From Pseudopyrenochaeta lycopersici (Eukaryota; Ascomycota; Dothideomycetes; Pleosporales; Pseudopyrenochaetaceae): 64,000 nucleotides of DNA. The notes under the pieces were generated by a model that saw only the letters and a list, made by a program, of their open reading frames with translations, made no database searches and had not been told where the DNA came from. Of the stretch, positions 57,135-64,000 are shown piece by piece. How positions within the stretch are numbered: position 1 is the stretch's first letter; each line of letters begins with the position of its first letter. Location: assembly GCA_003313425.1 (NCBI GenBank), contig NHZP01000006.1, positions 1,364,001 through 1,428,000 on the forward strand, given 5' to 3'. Position numbers and translations under genes: made by a program.

Positions 57135-57953
57135 ATGCTGTTTGCGCCTTCTGCATCGCTTCTCCCCTTCTCTATCTTCAGCATCCTCCTTTCCACCTCT
57201 TTGGCGCAGCATCAAAGTCGTCAGGCGGCGTCATCCGAATACACAGAGGATACTACTTTTCGCAATTCGATCCTCAATGTGACGAACACGTATCGCAAAC
57301 AGCACAATGCGACGGCTCTGGAGTGGAATGAGACGTTGGCGGATTATGCACGGGATTGGGGCGGGGACTGTAAGTTTGGGCATAGTGTAAGTTTAATTTT
57401 GATTGTGAGACGCATGGGGGAAGGTCGAGGGAAGGAAAGAGACCGTGCTGCTGAGGGGTTGGTGCTGATGTTGACTAGGGCGGCCCGTATGGCGAGAACC
57501 TAGCTACCGGGTATGAAAATGCTTCGGCAAGTGTCATTTCCTGGGGGGAGGAACGGAAAGAATACAATTTTCGGGGAGCAGAATTCAGGTTCGTCTATAC
57601 AACCGCTTACACAGAATGTACCTATACTTACCTCCTCTTCCAGCCCAGGGACAGGCCACTTCACTCAACTTGTCTGGAAAAAAACAACACAAGTCGGCTG
57701 CTCTCGGAAAGAATGCAATGCCGATCAATCCGGCGGTGAAGGCGATGCACCCGGCTGGTACGTAGTGTGCGAGTACAGCCCTGCCGGCAATGTAATCGGC
57801 ACCTTCCAAGAAAATGTACAGGCACAGCTTTCGAAGGAGAGTGAGAACTGTCCACAAGGGGCAGTTTGTGGCGCGGCAAGCGTGTCGAGAGGGACTATGG
57901 GTGCATTGTGGGTTGCGGTGCTGGTGAGCTGTGTGGGTCTTACGTGGATGTGA
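57135..57953 (+). CDS. CAP/PR-1 superfamily secreted protein, probably GPI-anchored
   Basis: Exons 57135..57386, 57479..57588 and 57644..57953 give 223 residues; introns are 92 and 55 bp and both joins are in frame. A signal peptide (~24 residues, ending SLAQ) is followed by the CAP domain: [55 protein letters not shown] (CAP1) and [11 protein letters not shown] (CAP2). The C-terminus is a small-residue stretch plus a hydrophobic tail ([16 protein letters not shown]), fitting a GPI-anchor signal. Yeast homologues (Pry1-3) bind and export sterols and fatty acids; Pry3 is wall-bound through GPI. Role at the cell wall is inferred. Confidence 0.88.
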
Positions 57954-58585
57954 GCGACATAAGGAGCCGGGTGAAGTCATCTTGATATAACAAGACTGCA
58001 CATATTAACGACTATACTGTCACTTGAATGGCTATAATGATTAGTTATCAAGTCGAATCATAAATTTGAAATACCTTGGCTTGCGGGTATTGCTCCTTTG
58101 ACAAGCTGATACTCAACATACACTGAAGTTATCCCTGGAGCGGGCTCCTTCCATTGCCGTTGCTGACTTTGAGTCCAAAGCCACAATGTGCCTACAGATA
58201 TGTCCGATTTTTTCCGGTGCACGTATAGAATGACGGTATCTTAAGATATCATTCTGGCGTAGGTGCTTCTCATCGTTGTGTCAAACAGCTCAGTGACTAG
58301 ATATGAACACAGAAGAGGCTCTTTCCAACTGTGTGAAGCAAAAGTCAGCGGTTGATTCACCATGTCTCCTTGACTGTACGTTCTGCACAATTGACTCTAC
58401 TTGCACATTATAAAGTATAAGCTCTCATTCTTTTTGAGGTTTCCATTTGCATGCCAGCCTCGACTATAACCTATTGTGCTCCAAAGACTCAAATACCCCT
58501 ACTGCCAGCCTACTGCTCAGCCACTTGCTATACTCAGACTCAGTATTAACTGTCACAGGTTACAAAGGAACCCATAGCTCCTACA
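57954..58585. other. intergenic
   Basis: About 630 bp. A short frame at 58447 overlaps the next gene's start out of phase and is not considered coding. Confidence 0.4.
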
Positions 58586-59371
58586 ATGCCGAGGGGATTT
58601 TTCGACCTCCCGCGCGAAATACGCAATACGATTTATGCCAACGTGTGGGCAAGAAACAGTCGAATTCTGCTCCAAGGCAGTGGAGCTGTATTAGTTGAAG
58701 CGGAGTTTGGCCATGTATCGGAAACTTCGGTCGCCCCTACCTCCGGCTGGAGGTCTATGGACTGGCTTATGACCTGTAAGGCGATACGTGAAGAAGCTCT
58801 TGAGGAGTTCTTCCTCAAGAGTAAAATCCGTCTTACACTTTTATCTAACAATCTAAACATGTTCCAGGGGAGACTCAACTTCAATCCTAGCTCCTTTCTT
58901 TCCCCGATCACTACTCGTAAATTGTATATCCATATGGGTACGACAATCTATCCCCCTCAGTCTTTGACTGGGAATGCAGCAACGGCCGTTGACCCGATTG
59001 TCCGCATGTTTCCGCCAGCTATCAATTACTTCGGTGTCTTGATACCGCATCTGGCTTCGCACGGCAAAACCAGAGTCTTGAAGATCATCTTTGTCCTTCG
59101 CCAGACACAGAACCAGCCTCAGGGCATTGATCTAGCTCCACTTTCCATCTTCGGACCCGTTATTGGGCGGCTTTCAATGTTCAAGCTCGAAATACGCTGC
59201 ATTAGTGACGGCCCTTTGAGCGTGGCGTTTAAGCAATCGCTTAACGCCCAAGTTGAGGCGCTGAGACTAACGACATTGGCGGGAATAAACATTTCCCGGG
59301 TAAGAAAGGATTTAGATCAAGTAGACCAGACTGAGTTCACCAAGTGGAGGTTCGGCTTCAGGCGGGTCTAG
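58586..59371 (+). CDS. 2EXR/F-box-like protein (LPREIRNTIYANVW), paralogue 2
   Basis: Single exon, 261 residues. It starts MPRGFFDLPREIRNTIYANVW, the family N-terminal motif. WLMTCKAIREEALEEFF is the second conserved helix, at about 61-77. The rest is an alternating strand/helix region with no catalytic signature. Similar in layout to the gene 695 bp downstream (MPKNFADLPRELRDQVYQELW) and to the gene at 43399-44202; the two plus-strand copies look like a diverged tandem pair. Function unknown; some relatives are annotated as F-box-like, but no Skp1-binding evidence can be drawn from sequence. Confidence 0.75.
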   Translation: MPRGFFDLPREIRNTIYANVWARNSRILLQGSGAVLVEAEFGHVSETSVAPTSGWRSMDWLMTCKAIREEALEEFFLKSKIRLTLLSNNLNMFQGRLNFNPSSFLSPITTRKLYIHMGTTIYPPQSLTGNAATAVDPIVRMFPPAINYFGVLIPHLASHGKTRVLKIIFVLRQTQNQPQGIDLAPLSIFGPVIGRLSMFKLEIRCISDGPLSVAFKQSLNAQVEALRLTTLAGINISRVRKDLDQVDQTEFTKWRFGFRRV

Positions 59372-60065
59372 ATTGGCGACGAGGGACGACTCCAAGCCAT
59401 AGGATCGGTTAGCCCAGGAATGGAGATTATTGGTTTTATTTATGTAGAATCTGTCGTGAAAAGCGTAGATCATATATGAAGAATAGTGAACAGAGGTTGG
59501 GCCACCGACTTCTCGGACTGATTGAACTAACCGTGTTGCGCTCTAATGAGAGGCAACTGACTAACATTTGAACTTGTCATTGAGGAACAAGGTTGAGAAG
59601 GGAATTGGTCATAACATTCCTGGAAGTTGGCGAGAATTTCTTCAGTCATGTCTTAACTAGAGAGGAAGTTGTTTGCTCATCAGAAGCTACTACTGAAGTC
59701 AGTCACTACTTATCCGCTGGACGCTACTGTGTAAAATATACATTGTGGCTGGTCTCGCTACGACCTGAAGTTTGTTCACGTACTGTTCATTACTGACGTC
59801 CAATGAATACAGAAAGGGAACTAGTCCATTATAGGAATAGTCCATGAATTACCCAACATCCATGTGCTATGTCAACTCTCAACTACGCCGCCCCCGCTCA
59901 AAAGCCGCTCAGCAGTGCAGGATATTTCAACTTCCTACACTTCAGCAAGGCGACCAGAATCCAAGCAGCTCCCACGAATACGCCAACTACTGTGAAACCC
60001 ACGGCCGCTTCATTACATATCTACTTGTGTACTTCAACAGAGCCCATCTCCGTGATATTTACGAG
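59372..60065. other. intergenic between tandem 2EXR-type genes
   Basis: About 690 bp. An in-frame extension of the next gene to an ATG at 59844 exists, but its content is not family-like, so it is treated as leader. A 67-codon frame at 59593 is not convincing. Confidence 0.4.
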
Positions 60066-60893
60066 ATGCCGAAGAATTTTGCGGATCTCCCACGCGAACT
60101 CCGAGATCAGGTTTATCAAGAACTATGGCGCGCAACACCCACGATCCGGCAGCACGTTTTCATTGACCTTTTATTTGTCCTAGCCACGTATAACGAAGGC
60201 TCCGTCATACCCGGCCGCGGGACATGCTTGGATTGGGCAGGACTGCCTAACTGGCTGCTTACAAGCAAGATGATCCTTCAAGAGGGTATGGAGCAGTTTT
60301 ATCATAAAGGCATCAGCTATGCACTACTTTCAGGCTGCTCACCGAGCAGTCGTGAGGATCCTCACAATTGGAAGCAAACGTTTCCACCGCTAGGACTTCC
60401 TCTCATCCTTTCACCCGGTTTTGCACGACAGCTAGGAATTTGGTTCGTGGGTAGATCTTGGTTGTTTGCTTCGCCGCAACAACTAATTGACGTCGAGTGC
60501 AAGAATGCCTACGAAGAGAACATCAATTGTATAAAAGACATTGTTAAGCATGTGGTTACTATTGGCAAGACCGAAGATGTGACTGTTTACTTAGCCATGA
60601 AATCTGGGGACATTGTGACGACAACGATCAACCTCGACTCTTTTCGTCTCTTTGGGCCGGCGGTCAAGCAATTGCGCAAGTTCGAAATCATTGTGTTGGC
60701 TCAGAAAGAAGAACCGGCAGTTCATAGCGCACTGGAGCCTTCGCTACTCACAGAGGTGGATAATCTAAGCTGTACTGTCTTCAAGGGTATGAGCGTCATA
60801 GTCGAGAAGAATGTTCCAGCGAAGAAGAGCATATTCACCTTTAGGACAAGTTTTCAAACGTGTCCCTGGTCTATTCGCTGGGAGAAATCCTGA
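60066..60893 (+). CDS. 2EXR/F-box-like protein (LPRELRDQVYQELW), paralogue 3
   Basis: Single exon, 275 residues from the ATG at 60066; an upstream in-frame ATG at 59844 would add 74 residues lacking family similarity. MPKNFADLPRELRDQVYQELW is followed by LPNWLLTSKMILQEGMEQF, almost the same as LPSWLLASKTILQEGIEEL in the 43399-44202 gene. It is therefore closer to that distant paralogue than to its neighbour. The rest aligns loosely. No known catalytic motif. Confidence 0.75.
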   Translation: MPKNFADLPRELRDQVYQELWRATPTIRQHVFIDLLFVLATYNEGSVIPGRGTCLDWAGLPNWLLTSKMILQEGMEQFYHKGISYALLSGCSPSSREDPHNWKQTFPPLGLPLILSPGFARQLGIWFVGRSWLFASPQQLIDVECKNAYEENINCIKDIVKHVVTIGKTEDVTVYLAMKSGDIVTTTINLDSFRLFGPAVKQLRKFEIIVLAQKEEPAVHSALEPSLLTEVDNLSCTVFKGMSVIVEKNVPAKKSIFTFRTSFQTCPWSIRWEKS

Positions 60894-61821
60894 ACGGGAT
60901 AAAAAAAGGAAGAATCACTTGTCCTGAGGATATGGAGATCAGTGGGTTGCGACCATGGATGGTATGAACAGATGACTTCTAGCTGTCAAGATCTAGAAAA
61001 CCTCAGATTGCACAAATTTGAAATCGATTTTGAAAACTTATGACAAAGTGTATGATGTTCATGCTTCTTCTACACCAATGTCCAATCGCCTCCCTACATG
61101 CCAAACTTGAATAAAGCTACAATGGTCTCTCCAATGAGTACAGGTAATCACAAAGTCACTCTTACTAACAGTGGTAAAACTTCTTTCAAGAATGCAGCAC
61201 TAAATCGACTTCCATCTCTAGCCCAGCAGAGTTTGCGCCTCGCAAAGTCCATCATCGTGGTGGCGTTTCACCTCAGCGTCATAAATAGAACTACTGTACT
61301 GCATATCTGTCTTCATATTGTTCAAGAGATATGATATTGAGCAACGTTGTTATTTGAGAGTTGTGTACACTTGTCGCACGGATTCAAATACAGAGTTTGA
61401 GGCAATAATCGATGATGGCATTCATGGATTAGTGAGAGACATCTTCAAAAGTCTATTGATAAGTTGAAAGCAGCTGAAAGGAGTGTCAAAGGCAACATGT
61501 CTTGTTTGGTGGGCTTGAATTCGATTAGCAGCATGATCAGCCTCGTTTTGGAGCCAAGCGTCGCTTACTCATGGCGAGGGTGAGAAGACTTGCTTGGAAA
61601 ATGATGTACTATTTCAGTATCATCAAATCATAAGGAGCAAGGAGCGTACGAAGTTGGATTCTTTCTATGTAGAGAACTATAGAGGAGTAAGGTTAAGCCT
61701 GAAAGAATTGTTCGCCAACACATGAATAAAGGAGCAATGGCTCGAAATACAAAATCCATGACACTGCAATGATTAAGAGAGTTCTGAGGATCCATGTAGG
61801 AGGTGTACATCCCTTGCCAAC
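60894..61821. other. intergenic, 0.9 kb
   Basis: Convergent region between the 2EXR-type gene (+) and the C2H2 gene (-). AT-rich, short frames only. Confidence 0.4.
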
Positions 61822-62952
61822 TCAGAACATGCATTGGATATCATCGAAGACACGACTGAATCGGAACTGCTGGAATTGCGATAAAAGGCTCAGTATAGTT
61901 CGACGATGCATACGGACTTCTTCCAGAAAGATGGCGCCCCGGATACGGTTTTCATAGTGACGGCCCGAACACTCTTGCGGGCATGTCTGGTTCACATGAT
62001 ACCCGCAAATTGGTAAGTGGCAGTGAATTTTTGTGAAATGGTTATAGAACCCCTCATGATTGGGAAATCGGCAATCAGTAGTACAAATGGGGCAGACTAC
62101 TTCCAAGGACTGAAAGTCGTAACCTCTGCTCCTCAGCGTATCAGCGAACTTGGCCCGTCCCTTGAGATCGTGGTTGTTGAGGATGTGAAGTTGCATGGCA
62201 CGCATCCCGCGCTTGTGGTATACTTTGAACCCGCATCTAGGCAGAGGGCAAGTTCGGTAACCCGACAGAAGGTCGTATCCATTGCGGCGCGAGTTGTTAT
62301 GAATCGCGAAAAGGTCCCTGGACAAGCCCATCCTGCATTGTGGTTTCGGGCAAATGAAAATAGTGTCGTCATCGTGACCCGCAAGCATATGATCATTGAG
62401 TTTGTCTTTGCGGCTAAATCCTCGAACGCCATGTCTGTTACAATTTTGTGCTGGACAATCATATTGTCGTTGAGTCGCATGTGTGTGTTGGTGGCGATCC
62501 AAATCAATGCGACGTTTGAAAGACTTCGAGTTACACCCCTGCTTATCACAAACAAAGGAGAGTGTCTTAGTGATTGCGACGGTCCCAGCTGTGGATGAGT
62601 CCTCTCGTTCGCACGAAATAGATTCTCGTATGTGGACCGTGGATAGTAGTCTGCCACCAACCTGCTCGAGACTAGGCTGCCCTTTGTTGCCGCACGTAGC
62701 TACTGTGGCCATGGATTTACTCAAATAATCCGTTGAGGCGCTGGTGCCCTTCTGTTAGCTCATGTCTTTTTTTTTAACTTACCCAACCCCAGTCAGTTCC
62801 TCAGCACCCTGGCCCCAGGCCGCCCAATTGAAATCCTCAAACTCAAGCCACGGCTCACTCATTGTCGCCTCTTGCAGCTGAGCCCAATCAACATTGGCCA
62901 GCTCGTCCTCGAGAGGGGCGTCTTGCATGTTGCGGTCAACGTACTCAGACAT
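61822..62952 (-). CDS. C2H2-type zinc-finger protein
   Basis: Exons 62952..62783 and 62740..61822 on the minus strand give 362 residues. The intron is only 42 bp (GTAAGT...CACCAG), and the acceptor was chosen because it alone keeps frame; a TTG upstream of the ATG at 62952 is not used. The N-terminus is acidic with aromatic residues (EPWLEFEDFNWAAW), like an activation domain. Several zinc fingers follow: CDKQGCNSKSFKRRIDLDRHQHTH, CPAQNCNRHGVRGFSRKDKLNDHMLAGH, a CPLPRCGFKVYHKRGMRAMQLHILNNH type, and a CPIC..C..F.NHEGFYNHFTKIH type, with further Cys pairs. Probably a nuclear DNA-binding regulator, but targets are unknown. Confidence 0.8.
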
Positions 62953-63803
62953 GGTTGGCTGGTGACGATCTTGGCGAAAGGGCACCGATGAAGAGGCTGA
63001 GAACGTCGTAAGAGTATTGGTTGGATCGGAGAACAAGGATAAAGTGTCGGGAGACGAAAGCGGTAGGAGGAAGCGAGAACTGAGTAGCTGGTGTGCGAAG
63101 CAAAAGATTTTGGTGAGAAAATCAGGTGGGGAAGGGTGTTTGGGACGCGGTAGCTATATGCTTCCTCTCGGGCTTTGCTAAGCTAAAGGGCAACCTCGCA
63201 CTAGGTCTGTGAGCGCCAGACAGGGAGGTGCCCCTTGACTTGAACTTTGATGTCGTGGATCAATGGCTGCAGATTATGGAATACGCTACAGTGCTGCTAC
63301 GCCCTTCTGGAGACTGGCGGACTTGTCTGATGCAATGCCCCGATGCTTTGGAAAATAGTGGTTGCCGAATTGTAGGAAGTGGTGATGATAGGGGTCTATG
63401 TAGTGGCTTTTTACTGCGAATCTTAGATGTGGTCTGAAGTGCTCTGGCGAAGAAGCGTGAGAGGTTAAATAAATGCGGCTATCGTTAGCATTACTGCCTG
63501 GTTAGCATCACCTAAGGGTACCTACTCAACGAATACTCAAAAGGGAATTGCATCGACAGTTCGTGAAGCTGCATCCTTAAAACACAAGAAAAGATGGATT
63601 GATGTTACAATACATCAGCAGAGCCAAAGCCCTGGGCTTCCAAATCTGGAAAAAGAGGAGCGACACATCTATACCACGTCACTAGTCAAGGAAATCTTCG
63701 AAGTCGTATTTTGAGCAAGTAGCTGGCACTGTACAAGATATAGAACACACACGCTCCCGCTGCTCGCTCCCTCCAACTCGCCCAAATGCAAAACCGTCTA
63801 CAC
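62953..63803. other. intergenic, promoter of C2H2 gene
   Basis: 850 bp without a supported gene. Its left part is the presumed promoter and leader of the C2H2 gene. Confidence 0.4.
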
Positions 63804-64000
63804 CTATTGGTTGGTCTTGCCTGAGGTGTTTGGCTTGGGAATCTTGTCGAGGATGCTCTTCTGTACTGGTGGGTTGTAGACGATCTTTCGGCTCTTTAGC
63901 GGACCCCACTTGTACCTGTTACCGGGTTGTTAGTGTTGCGTTCTGTTCAGAAATATCATGAGCCAAAGCAGCTTACCTCTTCACCCAGACGCTGATGGCG
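63804..64000 (-). CDS. 3' end of an unidentified gene (partial)
   Basis: The last exon 63915..63804 and part of the previous exon 64000..63977 are seen on the minus strand, split by a 61 bp intron (GTAAGC...AACAG). Visible protein end: AISVWVKR, then YKWGPLKSRKIVYNPPVQ and a Lys/Pro-rich tail. The 5' part lies outside the window. The fragment is too short to identify a family. Confidence 0.5.

Noticed and set aside
59844..60065. 74-residue N-terminal extension of the third 2EXR-type protein
   Set aside because: The family N-terminus starts at MPKNFADLPREL; the extension has no similarity to paralogues.
1..64000. CRISPR arrays, operons, ribosome binding sites, rRNA genes
   Set aside because: The DNA is eukaryotic nuclear with spliceosomal introns; no spaced direct-repeat arrays or rRNA-like stretches were seen.

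Overview
The window is nuclear DNA of a filamentous ascomycete, most likely a plant-associated Dothideomycete (Pleosporales-like). The evidence is many genes split by 42-60 bp spliceosomal introns (GTRNGT...YAG), fungal-only families (Zn2Cys6 regulator, PTH11-like receptor, Sng1/DUF3533, GH7 cellobiohydrolase, 2EXR-type LPRE proteins), pyrimidine tracts before start codons, and gene-rich blocks alternating with AT-rich, relic-like DNA. Gene models below were spliced by hand. Joined exons keep frame and restore family motifs unless noted, but no transcript data were available.

Layout. 0.6-8 kb: an AMID-type FAD oxidoreductase (+), a Kha1-type K+/H+ antiporter (-) and a Zn2Cys6 regulator (-). 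9.0-17.5 kb: a compact metabolic block with a vanillyl-alcohol-oxidase-like flavoenzyme (+), a DHA2-type MFS pump (-, convergent), a class I methyltransferase (+) and a membrane-anchored indoleamine-2,3-dioxygenase-like haem enzyme (+). A diverged ~131 bp element lies upstream of both the oxidase and the pump, in the same orientation relative to each gene. 17.5-20.4 kb is AT-rich and gene-free with small minisatellites. 20.4-31.2 kb: GH7 cellobiohydrolase, an MCT-like MFS transporter, a Sng1-like membrane protein, an RG-rich chromodomain protein, an APH-like kinase with an uncertain start, and a DUF7730-like protein.

31.2-43.4 kb is gene-poor. It holds a PTH11-like receptor with one doubtful splice junction, possible gene relics and two uncharacterised small genes. 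43.4-64 kb is mostly ordinary gene-rich DNA: a 2EXR-type protein, the condensin kleisin subunit (Brn1/CAP-H) divergent from a large cation/Ca2+ exchanger, a Pro-rich/coiled-coil protein with a ubiquitin-like domain, a GPI-anchored CAP/PR-1 protein, two more 2EXR-type paralogues in tandem, a C2H2 zinc-finger protein, and the 3' end of a further gene at the window edge.

The strongest candidate for an undescribed system is the 5.4-17.5 kb block (regulator, VAO-type oxidase, exporter, methyltransferase, IDO-like dioxygenase). It could modify and export a small aromatic or indolic compound without any NRPS or PKS backbone enzyme. The adjacent GH7 gene also allows a plant-biomass (lignin-derived phenol) reading. 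Co-function is inferred from proximity and the shared upstream element only.
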